A DNA stretch of 17,351 bases from Bacteroidaceae bacterium (GTDB lineage: Bacteria; Bacteroidota; Bacteroidia; Bacteroidales; Bacteroidaceae). The notes under the pieces are model-generated. The model ran no database searches. It was not told the DNA's origin and saw only the letters and a program-made list of their open reading frames with translations. Of the stretch, positions 7,450 through 14,906 are shown piece after piece. Each line of letters starts with the position of its first letter. Within the stretch, counting starts at the first letter, position 1. Location of the stretch: the NCBI GenBank assembly GCA_024695315.1, contig JAILIJ010000003.1, positions 1-17,351 on the forward strand. Reading direction: 5' to 3'. Both the position numbers and the translations under genes were made by a program.

Positions 7450-8826
7450 TTATTTATTCTGCATAATAAGCTTACCTGCATAATTGATCTGTCCACACTC
7501 AACCTCAAGTCCACGAGTAGCAGTTGCAGTAGCAGGATCAATAGAATAAACAGCAGGCTTGTTACCATCATTAGTCTGTACTGTGATGTAAGTAAGTCCA
7601 TTCTCATCATTGTAAGGACGCTTGCTGAATGCAGAAATAACATCTCTTTCAGGGAGTCCAGAAATCATAGTCAACTCCTTAGTTCCACCATTATATACAG
7701 CCAAAGCAGTAGCTCCAGTACCCATATTGTTAAATCCTGCAGTGTACATCTGAAGCAAGAAATAATTGCCTGACATGCTCCAGCAACGGAACAATGGCAG
7801 TCCATCAGCCAAAGTCTCAAGATCGACTACACCATAGCTTTCGTCAAATTCTGTTGCTCCAGCCTTAATACGCATAACGCTTGATTTGTGTTCAGACTTC
7901 AAGCGGTCATCAGTCTGTGCACGAGTTACATTTGGTGAGAATACATAAACATCTCCATTCTCAGCAGCCCAAATACACTGGTAGTACTGCGAACGCATAC
8001 GGCCACAAGAGTAGCTCATCTTGTCTGTTCTGATGATTGTAGGATTCTCCATCTTCTCATTATCATATACAACAACGAAACAAGAATCAGGATACTGAGT
8101 TGCTGAAAGTGTAATAGCGTTATCGCTACCTGCAAGCAGGTCTTCATTTCCCTTCTTAACCCACTTCTGATTGCTTGTATAGTTTCCATAAGCACTAAGT
8201 CCTACAGGAACAACAGCAGAATAGAGTTTTCCACCAGCCTCAACGATACCTGAGAATGTGACATACTCACCAGTACCAAGGAAGTTTTCAGAGATTATGA
8301 CATCGCGGTTTTTTGTTTCCTCATTAACTGGATCAAGGTAAGTGACCGTTATTCCATAAGCAGCATTACCAGCCTCATCCTTTGTGTCAGTAGCAGCTAC
8401 AGCGGAAGTGATGACATAGTCGCCAAACACTCCGTATGTAGTGAAGCGCTGAATATCGTATGTGTATGCACTAGTCTCAATCTCACCTTTTGAGTTAAGG
8501 AAATAAGCCGATGTACCACCACTATTTCCCTGATTATATTGCAAACGGAAAAGATACTTATCCTTCCATGTGAACCACTCTGTACCAGTAAATGTCTCCA
8601 AGCCATTACCCACTACTGTAGATGTACCTTCAGAAAGGGAATTGACTGTTGATATATAGTTAGCCGATCCTTCACTATTTGTTCCTGTAAAGAAGAAAGC
8701 TGCCTGTTCTTTAGCTGTTTCAGTTTCATCTTTTACTATAGTTTCGTCATCATCGTCTCCACATGAAGAAAGCAATGCTGCAAAACCTAACATTAACACT
8801 CCTGACTTAAATAATTTGTTGTTCAT
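7450..8826 (-). CDS. DUF4374 surface lipoprotein (XusB-like)
   Basis: This 458-residue lipoprotein has the lipobox LLSSC with the lipidated Cys at 22. GDDDDE follows, the kind of acidic stretch that acts as a lipoprotein export signal to the cell surface in Bacteroidetes. The rest is beta-rich with repeated Trp/Tyr-containing strands, consistent with a beta-propeller, and I recognise it as DUF4374. In Bacteroides thetaiotaomicron the DUF4374 protein XusB works with the TonB-dependent receptor XusA to capture ferric enterobactin made by other bacteria. Here too it directly follows the receptor gene (52-bp gap, same strand), which supports a ligand-capturing partner role. Its ligand could still be a different chelate or haem-like compound. 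The start ATG at 8826 is set by the signal peptide. The family call is confident; the ligand is inference. Confidence 0.85.
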   Translation of the reverse strand: MNNKLFKSGVLMLGFAALLSSCGDDDDETIVKDETETAKEQAAFFFTGTNSEGSANYISTVNSLSEGTSTVVGNGLETFTGTEWFTWKDKYLFRLQYNQGNSGGTSAYFLNSKGEIETSAYTYDIQRFTTYGVFGDYVITSAVAATDTKDEAGNAAYGITVTYLDPVNEETKNRDVIISENFLGTGEYVTFSGIVEAGGKLYSAVVPVGLSAYGNYTSNQKWVKKGNEDLLAGSDNAITLSATQYPDSCFVVVYDNEKMENPTIIRTDKMSYSCGRMRSQYYQCIWAAENGDVYVFSPNVTRAQTDDRLKSEHKSSVMRIKAGATEFDESYGVVDLETLADGLPLFRCWSMSGNYFLLQMYTAGFNNMGTGATALAVYNGGTKELTMISGLPERDVISAFSKRPYNDENGLTYITVQTNDGNKPAVYSIDPATATATRGLEVECGQINYAGKLIMQNK

Positions 8827-8878
8827 CTTTTTTGTTTTAATTATATCATTATTTATTATATTTCAAAAATCACATCAC

Positions 8879-11080
8879 TTATGCACCAAATCGAACTCTG
8901 ATTTTTCCATAGAAAGCACGACCAGCCTTTTGGAGGTTGAAGTTATCATACAAGGACGCATCTGTAAAATTCACACATTCAAGTGAGAAATTATATTTGC
9001 CATGCTTCATTGAGTATGTAACGGTAGCATTATGACTTGTCTGTGTAGGAACCAGCATCTTAGAACTGGATTTTCCATATACTTCAGAGAAGAGCGGGAA
9101 GCTATGTGTATATAAGATTTCATAATTACAGCTCAACACGTTGCCTCGGCCTCCGAGTCCGTTGAAATATACTGTAGCATCTCCATTAGCAAATTGATAA
9201 GGCAAATTAGGCATTCGTGCCCCATAAGTCAGATTAGCCTGATTAGAACCCGTCTCCTGGAGTTTCTCATCATCCCTAACATTCATCTGCGTGAAGTTTC
9301 CGCCTATAGTAAACAAACGTGAATATGAATATCTTACTCCCATATTCCATCCCTTAGTCTTTACCCTTCCATGATTAGAATATGCGCCATAGTATGTTCC
9401 GCTCACATTTTCTGTGGTACGCTTGATATAGTCTTTTGTCAATCTATATATCAAAGCTCCTTCTAAGTAAAGAGAATGTTTTTTTGCGAAACGTGTATTG
9501 TAAACTAGATTGAAATTGTAGTTGTGACTACGCTCAGGTTTCAAAGTGAACAATCCGCGCTCAAGGTCATTATCTCCAAAGAGTTCCTCAAGTGTAGGAA
9601 GTCGGCATGCTCGCTCATACGAGAACTTAGCCATCAATGGCTTAAGAATATTATATGATGTTGCGGCACCATATCCGAGCATAGAAGAATTATTGTGCGA
9701 CTTAATATATGTAGTATTAGAATTAGATGACAGAGCCAAAGGACCGGTATTACGTTGATCATAATATTTGGCAAATGCTGTCACATTCCATTCTTGTAGC
9801 GGATTGAGCTGGTATGACAAGCCGGTAATATTCTTATTAGTAACCTTACGAATATCATTTGACAAATCGACCGTTACAGTCTTTGTCTCTCTATTAATAG
9901 CGCTAAACACATGATTCAAGGTGAGTTTTCCTATGCGTCCCAAATCGTATTTAGCAGTAAGTGTTGCATTCCAGTTATCATTATATGACTTAGTGTCCTG
10001 ATATGACACCTCACCCACTCTTCCATTCTTATATCGGCATTCTCCCAACCAGTTGTACTCGTAAGTTGAAGTATCAACATTATTTGTCATATTTCTATTA
10101 TAATTAGCTGTCATGACAATATCCAATCCTTCCACGAAAATGTTACACTTACGGTATTCTATAGCAGGAAGTAAAGACCAGCCCTTACGATGACGCTGTC
10201 CAAAGGCTACTGTCTGACGAGCATCAGTCTGTATTTCCTTATACATGTTAGAATAAGTCATGGAAAACATCAGTCTGTCGGCCCATTCCTTGCTCACAAA
10301 TCCTATTCTTCCTATAATGGCCTCATTATGATATGTATCATTAAAGCGCTCAACACGTTCAGCAAGTTTTGAATTTTGCTTACTTCCACCGCCTTCTAAG
10401 AAATGCTTCACTCCGGTTGCATCAATTTTATAATTGTTGTCTGAATAATTCTGGAAGAAATCAATTTCATAAGTCAATCCGTTTTGGAAACGCTGGCCAA
10501 AGTTTACCGTAGACTTATGAGTGTTGAAAGAGCCATAGCTATATGATGCATCAGCATGCCATCGCATTCCGTTGCGCTTTGTAACGACATTTATGACTCC
10601 ACCTATTGCATCCGTACCAAATCCTACTGGTACAACTCCTCGATAGACCTCGATACGGTCAGCGTAAGTGACAGGTATATTGTTGAGTCCAAATGATGCG
10701 CCCACTCCGTCCTGTGGCACGCCGTCTATAAATACCTTAACATGTTTTCCGCTAAATCCGTCCATCATCAACTGCATGTCAGAACCTACACCTCCCGCCT
10801 CACGCAGTTTCATTCCTGGTGCCTGACGCAAAGCATCACTTAAGTTCTGTGTTGTGTTTTGTAGAGATTTAGTGTCAATACCAACAGCATTAAATGCCGT
10901 TTTATTGATAGCTTTTACTGAGCTTGTGGCAACAATAACCTCATCTAAATCGACAAGCTTTTCTCTATTTATAGAGTCTTTGCGTATATTTCCAACCTTT
11001 TTACCATCTCTATTATCACCTGCATAAACTGACAATGACACAAGCAATAAAGAGAACAAAATACATGAGTTAATTTTCAT
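8879..11080 (-). CDS. TonB-dependent outer-membrane receptor (XusA-like)
   Basis: This 733-residue TonB-dependent receptor has a signal peptide at 1-20 (ending VYA), a TonB-box-like DEVIVATS at 46-53, and a plug domain at about 60-170 with LSDALRQAPGM, DGVPQDG, DRIEVYRGVVPVGFGTDAIG and GVINVVTKR. A 22-strand-type barrel occupies the rest, including the typical KPERSHNYNF segment. It lacks the N-terminal carboxypeptidase-regulatory domain of SusC-type glycan porters, so an iron-chelate or other small-ligand receptor is more likely. Energy comes from TonB-ExbBD, which is not encoded here. It is the first gene of the receptor - DUF4374 - nitroreductase operon and is divergent from a histidine kinase gene. 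A promoter with ideal spacing lies just upstream. The closest described system I can name is XusA of B. thetaiotaomicron; orthology needs sequence comparison. Confidence 0.92.
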   Translation of the reverse strand: MKINSCILFSLLLVSLSVYAGDNRDGKKVGNIRKDSINREKLVDLDEVIVATSSVKAINKTAFNAVGIDTKSLQNTTQNLSDALRQAPGMKLREAGGVGSDMQLMMDGFSGKHVKVFIDGVPQDGVGASFGLNNIPVTYADRIEVYRGVVPVGFGTDAIGGVINVVTKRNGMRWHADASYSYGSFNTHKSTVNFGQRFQNGLTYEIDFFQNYSDNNYKIDATGVKHFLEGGGSKQNSKLAERVERFNDTYHNEAIIGRIGFVSKEWADRLMFSMTYSNMYKEIQTDARQTVAFGQRHRKGWSLLPAIEYRKCNIFVEGLDIVMTANYNRNMTNNVDTSTYEYNWLGECRYKNGRVGEVSYQDTKSYNDNWNATLTAKYDLGRIGKLTLNHVFSAINRETKTVTVDLSNDIRKVTNKNITGLSYQLNPLQEWNVTAFAKYYDQRNTGPLALSSNSNTTYIKSHNNSSMLGYGAATSYNILKPLMAKFSYERACRLPTLEELFGDNDLERGLFTLKPERSHNYNFNLVYNTRFAKKHSLYLEGALIYRLTKDYIKRTTENVSGTYYGAYSNHGRVKTKGWNMGVRYSYSRLFTIGGNFTQMNVRDDEKLQETGSNQANLTYGARMPNLPYQFANGDATVYFNGLGGRGNVLSCNYEILYTHSFPLFSEVYGKSSSKMLVPTQTSHNATVTYSMKHGKYNFSLECVNFTDASLYDNFNLQKAGRAFYGKIRVRFGA

Positions 11081-11106
11081 TATTTCTACTTATTGATTAT
11101 CGAGTG

Positions 11107-11137
11107 CAAAGGTACGAGGTTAGTTTTTTGCACGCAA
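11107..11137 (-). promoter_or_regulatory. Promoter of the receptor operon
   Basis: On the minus strand TTG (11137-11135) is followed after exactly 20 bp by TACCTTTG (11114-11107), a perfect TAnnTTTG -7 element. It leaves a leader of about 20 nt before the receptor ATG at 11080. Confidence 0.82.
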
Positions 11138-11184
11138 TACCTAAAAAACATGAAAAAAAGTGATGGATATTAAGCGTAAATATC

Positions 11185-11250
11185 GCAAACGACGATTTTT
11201 GATGGCAAACGACAATATCATCTAATGACAATTAGTGATTTCAATTATCA
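11185..11250. promoter_or_regulatory. Candidate operators between divergent promoters
   Basis: GCAAACGAC occurs at 11185-11193 and 11205-11213, a 20-bp period that puts both copies on one DNA face. A weaker third copy is CTAATGAC at 11222-11229. An imperfect inverted repeat, TGACAATT (11226-11233) and AATTATCA (11243-11250), abuts the kinase promoter. LytTR regulators bind 9-bp direct repeats about two helical turns apart, and a LytTR gene lies at 12987, so the direct repeat is a candidate site. The half-site matches the published Gram-positive consensus only in its GTT core, so the link is tentative. Confidence 0.4.
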
Positions 11251-11253
11251 GTC

Positions 11254-11284
11254 TTGTGTAAAAACTGTACTTTATGTATCTTTG
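11254..11284 (+). promoter_or_regulatory. Promoter of the histidine kinase gene
   Basis: TTG (11254-11256), a 20-bp spacer and TATCTTTG (11277-11284) match the Bacteroidetes -33/-7 pattern. Transcription would begin about 20 bp before the kinase ATG at 11308. Confidence 0.8.
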
Positions 11285-11307
11285 CAAAGTTCTTATTATG
11301 ACTGTCT

Positions 11308-12324
11308 ATGAAAAAAGTAATTATACTCACGGACTTACTAATATGTATTGCCTTGCTGCCACTAATGTGCTATGCTCTACCAATAATAAACTGGATTGAG
11401 CATAGTCCTTTTACCACAACACTTATGGTAGAATGGATGCTTTTGCTATATATATTAAATAGAATTATAACCGTACCTTTACTTTTCAAAGGAGGCATTT
11501 TTCCTTATATAAGTGGGGGAATCTTGATTTTATCATTTATAATCACATTTTCTTTTATAAGTAACGAGAATATCCTTCTTGCCCAAGAGTACATAAATAC
11601 AGACTTACATTATAATGCAATAACTCTTAACGTGAACAAACAAAAGTTATGGCTATTGTTTATTCTTATCAATATAACGAGTTTTGCTACTGGACTACTA
11701 ACGCAATTTCTAAGACAAAAGGAAATACGAATAGAGGCTGAACAAAAACGAAAAGACGCCGAAATAGCTCTTTATAAGTCAAGGATTAATCCTCATTTCC
11801 TATATAATACAGCCAACTCAATATATAGCCTGATAGTTACAAAATCAGACTTGGCCGAACAGGCATTTATGAATTTCACAGAACTCATGCACTACATGTA
11901 TGACGATATTAAAAGAGAGCTCGTACTAATTGACAAAGAGGCTGAAAATATACGCAAATATATTGAAATGCAGAAACTAAGAATTGGCCACACTGCCGAC
12001 ATTCATTTCAAGTATGAAACGGATAATGGCACATCCGTAATTCCACCTATGTTGCTTATGACATTTGTGGAAAATGCTATAAAATACGGCATAAATCCAA
12101 ATGAACATTCCGACATACTTATCAATATAACTGTGACAGAAGGGCAACTAAAATTTCTTACGCGGAATAACATTTACAAAGCGCCTTTCGAATTTGTTGA
12201 AGGTGAAGGAATAAGTAACTGCAAACAGCGCCTTACGCTATTATATCCTGAGCGCCATACATTAAACATTACTCATGACAATAATATCTTTTCCGTAAAT
12301 TTGACTATCAATCTTGATTCTTAA
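11308..12324 (+). CDS. LytS/YehU-type membrane sensor histidine kinase
   Basis: This is a 338-residue sensor kinase. Four hydrophobic segments (about 5-29, 36-60, 62-84 and 111-135) form a membrane domain with no large extracytoplasmic sensor. A charged coiled-coil linker (137-155) follows. The His_kinase/HATPase part has RINPHFLYNTANSIYSLI with the phospho-acceptor His163, the N box FVENAIKYG with Asn256, and the G box EGEGISNCKQRL near the end. Such kinases phosphorylate LytTR response regulators, and one follows at 12987. Partner genes of this class usually touch or overlap, yet here 662 bp separates them. The gene is divergent from the TonB receptor and shares its control region, so the receptor operon is a reasonable target. 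The signal sensed is unknown. No strong terminator follows the stop codon. Confidence 0.93.
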   Translation: MKKVIILTDLLICIALLPLMCYALPIINWIEHSPFTTTLMVEWMLLLYILNRIITVPLLFKGGIFPYISGGILILSFIITFSFISNENILLAQEYINTDLHYNAITLNVNKQKLWLLFILINITSFATGLLTQFLRQKEIRIEAEQKRKDAEIALYKSRINPHFLYNTANSIYSLIVTKSDLAEQAFMNFTELMHYMYDDIKRELVLIDKEAENIRKYIEMQKLRIGHTADIHFKYETDNGTSVIPPMLLMTFVENAIKYGINPNEHSDILINITVTEGQLKFLTRNNIYKAPFEFVEGEGISNCKQRLTLLYPERHTLNITHDNNIFSVNLTINLDS

Positions 12325-12361
12325 AAAAATTACGATAAGTAGTATTTATTGCACTTTGGCC

Positions 12362-12383
12362 ATTGTAATGTCGAGATTACAAT
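12362..12383. other. 8-bp inverted repeat after the kinase gene
   Basis: ATTGTAAT (12362-12369) and ATTACAAT (12376-12383) form a perfect hairpin around GTCGAG but lack a T-run. It could be an operator, a weak 3' end structure or chance. The whole 12325-12986 stretch has no credible coding region. It holds this hairpin, the candidate small RNA, an AT-rich segment (12656-12875) in which I see nothing clear, and the -7 element of the regulator gene. Confidence 0.4.
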
Positions 12384-12471
12384 CCTTCGGAACGATATTC
12401 AACGAAATGTTAAAAATAATGTTAAAATTTTTATTAGGATAGAAAAAACGATAAAAAAGTCATGATTTAAC

Positions 12472-12479
12472 TATCTTTG
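12472..12479 (+). promoter_or_regulatory. -7 element of candidate small RNA
   Basis: TATCTTTG is a perfect TAnnTTTG element. No TTG is present at the expected -33 position, so the promoter is incomplete by consensus. It lies 12 bp before the 5' arm of a long RNA stem, where a small-RNA start would be expected. Confidence 0.5.
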
Positions 12480-12485
12480 AATATT

Positions 12486-12655
12486 CATCTGACGATGCGT
12501 TTCCATCTCCGATTCTAAGTGGGGATGAGCAAAATTTTAAGTACTCGAAAAATCATACTCATCAGCAATGGAATACGTAGCTGATACGAAGGAGATACGA
12601 AGCGTTGTCGAAGGAGGTGGGGTAAGAAAATACGTACTTACCGGAACCACTTTTT
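12486..12655 (+). ncRNA. Candidate structured small RNA, 6S-like architecture
   Basis: No coding frame is credible, but the parts of a free-standing small RNA are in order. A -7 element (12472-12479) is followed by a long stem joining the two ends: GACGATGC (12491-12498) pairs with GCGTTGTC (12602-12609). TTT at 12500-12502 pairs with GAA at 12599-12601. After a 2x2 internal loop, ATCTCC (12505-12510) pairs with GGAGAT (12591-12596). Inside are an unpaired 5' strand (12511-12523), a stem GATGAG/CTCATC (12524-12529 with 12559-12564) and a competing hairpin ATCAGC/GCTGAT (12561-12566 with 12580-12585). An intrinsic terminator ends it. A closing stem, a large bubble with a hairpin in its 3' strand and a terminal stem are the layout of 6S RNA, but I cannot confirm that family by sequence. 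The 5' end is estimated. Confidence 0.55.
12617..12655 (+). terminator. Terminator of candidate small RNA
   Basis: GTGG-GGTAAG (12617-12626) pairs with CTTACC (12637-12642) and, across a GGAA bulge, with CCAC (12647-12650). TTTTT follows, and a second T-run starts at 12659. The next gene starts 331 bp further on, so it is not an attenuator close to a start codon. Confidence 0.72.
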
Positions 12656-12875
12656 ACGTTTTTTACGATAACTCTTTTTTATGTAATGTTCGTAGCTATT
12701 CAAGACTAAGAATTGCAACTTGGTAAAAATACATTACGCGATATAAGCCACAGCTCAATCATACAAAAGAGAAAACTGAAACCTACATGTAGCTTATAGG
12801 AAAATAGCAGCACAACATAAAGAAAAGATTTTACATAAAAATAGTCAACTTTTATGAGAAATGTAAAAAAAAATG

Positions 12876-12883
12876 TACCTTTG
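12876..12883 (+). promoter_or_regulatory. Probable -7 element of the response regulator gene
   Basis: TACCTTTG matches TAnnTTTG perfectly. The -33 region has only a T-rich TTTATG near 12851. It implies a separate transcript for the regulator with a leader of about 95 nt. Confidence 0.55.
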
Positions 12884-12986
12884 CCAACGTTTTAGATAAC
12901 TCATTTTAGCTCATATAAATTTGAATTTTAGTACACTATCATAAGATACAACCTAATTTTCAGTTAATAAAATAACCCAACAAAAA

Positions 12987-13676
12987 ATGATAAATTGTAT
13001 AGCAATCGATGATGAGCCGCTTGCACTAAAAATAATAACAGAATTTTGTAAACGTCTGGAAATAACAGATGTAAAAGTCTACACATCACCCGAAAAAGGG
13101 ATGCAAGCAGTAATTAGGGAAGAACCAGATATTCTATTTATGGATATAGAAATGGGAGAAGACGTTAGCGGCTTATCCTTGGCAACTAACTGCCCAGAAA
13201 AAACGTGTTTGATATTCACATCTGCTTATCCAGAATATGCTATTCACGGCTTCGACCTTAATGCGACAGACTATCTAATCAAACCTTTTTCTTTCGATCG
13301 CTTTCAACAAGCCATAGAACGAGCACAAAAGAAGATTCTCATACAAAATGAAAACCAACAACATCTTATCGTTAAATCGGGATATAAGAATGTCACCATA
13401 GTTCTGAACGAAATATATTATATAGAGGCTATGGACAACTATATCTGCATTCACTTGAATAATGGCGTAGATATAAAGTCGCAAACGAGAATGAGCACTA
13501 TTGCAGAAAACTTACCTCACAATAAATTCAAGAGGATTCATAAGTCGTACATCATATCTTTGTCCTATGTCATTTCCTTTACTTCTTCTAAAGTGGTATT
13601 GGCTGGCCTCACTAATCCACTACCAATAGGTCGTACATACTATAATGAGTTCGCAGAATATTTTCAGCACAAATAA
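12987..13676 (+). CDS. LytTR-family response regulator
   Basis: This 229-residue regulator has a receiver domain (about 1-120) with acidic pair Asp8-Asp9, phospho-acceptor Asp53 in LFMDIEMG, Thr78/Ser79 and Lys99-Pro100. A LytTR DNA-binding domain occupies about 130-229, with IYYIEAMDNYICIHL, TRMSTIAENLP, FKRIHKSYIISLSYV and LPIGRTYY. It should be phosphorylated by a LytS-type kinase, most likely the one ending at 12324, and bind direct repeats in promoters. The 662-bp separation from that kinase is atypical, and its own -7 element suggests independent expression. The gene converges with the M20 deacylase gene, with only 25 bp and a shared hairpin between stop codons. The family call is certain; the target genes are inference, the adjacent receptor operon being the best candidate. 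Confidence 0.94.
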   Translation: MINCIAIDDEPLALKIITEFCKRLEITDVKVYTSPEKGMQAVIREEPDILFMDIEMGEDVSGLSLATNCPEKTCLIFTSAYPEYAIHGFDLNATDYLIKPFSFDRFQQAIERAQKKILIQNENQQHLIVKSGYKNVTIVLNEIYYIEAMDNYICIHLNNGVDIKSQTRMSTIAENLPHNKFKRIHKSYIISLSYVISFTSSKVVLAGLTNPLPIGRTYYNEFAEYFQHK

Positions 13677-13695
13677 GGGCAGCTAAATGCTGCCC
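13677..13695. terminator. Shared hairpin between convergent genes
   Basis: GGGCAGC-TAAAT-GCTGCCC is a perfect 7-bp GC-rich stem filling the 25-bp gap between two stop codons. T-richness after it is modest on both strands (CTATAATCATATTTT on plus; TTATTTG on minus), so it may serve as a weak bidirectional terminator. Confidence 0.7.
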
Positions 13696-13701
13696 CTATA
13701 A

Positions 13702-14787
13702 TCATATTTTCAAACCGTCAAGCAAACTAATATATAACGATATGCTGTCATCTATCTCACTAATTTTGATATACTCATCGGCCGTATGTGAACGGCTACT
13801 TTGACCTGGACCAAGCTTTAGACTTGGAAAGCGCATAAGTGCCTGGTCGCTAAGTGTTGGAGAGCCAAAAGGTAGAAGTCCTGCAGCTACGCATCTCTCT
13901 ACAAAAGGATGGTTCTTTTCAATTCGAGAAGAACTAAGACGGAAACTACGAGCTTTAAGTTCTGACTTTAACTTTTGAGAGAAAAATTCAAATATCTCCT
14001 CATTCGTATAACACTCATTACTTCTTACGTCAATAGTAAAAGTACATTGGTCTGGAATGACATTATGCTGAGTTCCCGCATTTACAATAGTTACAGTATT
14101 CTTAACAGGACCTAACAAATCCGTCTGCTTAGGAAATTGCCACTCTGATAACCATTTAATATCCTCTATGGCATGGTAAATGGCATTATCGCCCTCATTT
14201 CTGGCTGCATGTCCAGCCTTACCATGAGCAACAGCATCAATAACCATAAGCCCCTTTTCTGCTATCGCCGGTTGCATACCAGTAGGTTCTCCCACAATAG
14301 CAAAATCAATCTTAGGAAGAAGCGGAAGAACAGATTCAATACCATTCTTTCCAGATACTTCCTCTTCACAAGAAGCAAGGTATATTATATTGTATGCCTC
14401 ATCCTTCTCACTCGTCACTTTATATAGAAAAACCTGTAATAGAGCCATCAAGCCGCCACCACAATCATTACTGCCAAGCCCATAAAGCGTTTCACCTTCA
14501 ACTACAGGAGTAAAAGGGTCATGCTTCCATCCCGCAACCGGCTTAACAGTATCTATATGAGCATTTAAAAGAATAGTTGGTTTAGATTCATCATATTTGT
14601 TTTCCACACACCACGTATTGTTTCCGTGGCGATGTACAGAAAACTTATTACCCACTTCCTCGTTTTTTCTGACAAGGTAATCATTCAAAATATCGGCAGC
14701 TTTTGTCTCATCACGACTCACACTTGGAGTCGAAATAAGTTTTTTCAAAAGTTCAACAGCCTCATTTGTCATTACAGAATTCTTCAT
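13702..14787 (-). CDS. M20 zinc deacylase (ArgE/DapE family)
   Basis: This 361-residue cytoplasmic metallo-hydrolase removes an acyl group from an amino-acid derivative. Metal and catalytic residues are in place: His77 and Asp79 in NAHIDTVKP, Asp108 in GSNDCGGGL, the EEE at 141-143, Glu167 in GEPTG and His334 in SHTADE. The dimerisation-domain segment GKAGHAARNEGDNAIY follows. In Bacteroidetes, proteins of this kind act in the arginine pathway that runs through succinylated intermediates, so N-acyl-ornithine or N-acyl-citrulline deacylase is the likeliest role; other M20 substrates are not excluded. No arginine genes are adjacent. I start at ATG 14787; an in-frame TTG two codons upstream is less likely. 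It is divergent from glyS. Confidence 0.88.
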   Translation of the reverse strand: MKNSVMTNEAVELLKKLISTPSVSRDETKAADILNDYLVRKNEEVGNKFSVHRHGNNTWCVENKYDESKPTILLNAHIDTVKPVAGWKHDPFTPVVEGETLYGLGSNDCGGGLMALLQVFLYKVTSEKDEAYNIIYLASCEEEVSGKNGIESVLPLLPKIDFAIVGEPTGMQPAIAEKGLMVIDAVAHGKAGHAARNEGDNAIYHAIEDIKWLSEWQFPKQTDLLGPVKNTVTIVNAGTQHNVIPDQCTFTIDVRSNECYTNEEIFEFFSQKLKSELKARSFRLSSSRIEKNHPFVERCVAAGLLPFGSPTLSDQALMRFPSLKLGPGQSSRSHTADEYIKISEIDDSISLYISLLDGLKI

Positions 14788-14815
14788 TTTCAACGGTTTT
14801 ATGATTATTTAGCAG

Positions 14816-14823
14816 CAAAAATA
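14816..14823 (-). promoter_or_regulatory. Possible -7 element of the M20 gene
   Basis: On the minus strand the sequence reads TATTTTTG, a match to TAnnTTTG, 28 bp before the chosen ATG. No good -33 TTG is seen. Confidence 0.45.
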
Positions 14824-14845
14824 CTGCATTTTGGTAAGAAACTCG

Positions 14846-14853
14846 TAACTTTG
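14846..14853 (+). promoter_or_regulatory. Probable -7 element of glyS
   Basis: TAACTTTG matches TAnnTTTG and lies 53 bp before the glyS ATG. The nearest upstream TTG (14831-14833) is too close to be a standard -33 element. Confidence 0.55.
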
Positions 14854-14906
14854 CATCATATTTGTGTAAAAAGTTCTAAAGATAACTATAACAATATAAT
14901 AATATA

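Noticed and set aside
11081..11307. Fur-type iron box in front of the receptor operon
   Set aside because: I looked for an AT-rich inverted repeat resembling known Fur sites over the receptor promoter and found none convincing; the imperfect inverted repeat present lies at the kinase promoter instead.
12486..12655. Riboswitch or attenuator for the response regulator gene
   Set aside because: The terminator ends 331 bp before the next start codon, and a separate -7 element lies between, so a free-standing RNA fits better.
12486..12655. SRP RNA, tmRNA or RNase P RNA
   Set aside because: None of the conserved cores of these RNAs (for example the SRP GGAAG tetraloop region, a tRNA-like end or the RNase P P4 region) could be seen.
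14788..14793. TTG start for the M20 gene
   Set aside because: It adds only two residues to an ATG start; family alignment does not need them and ATG is preferred.
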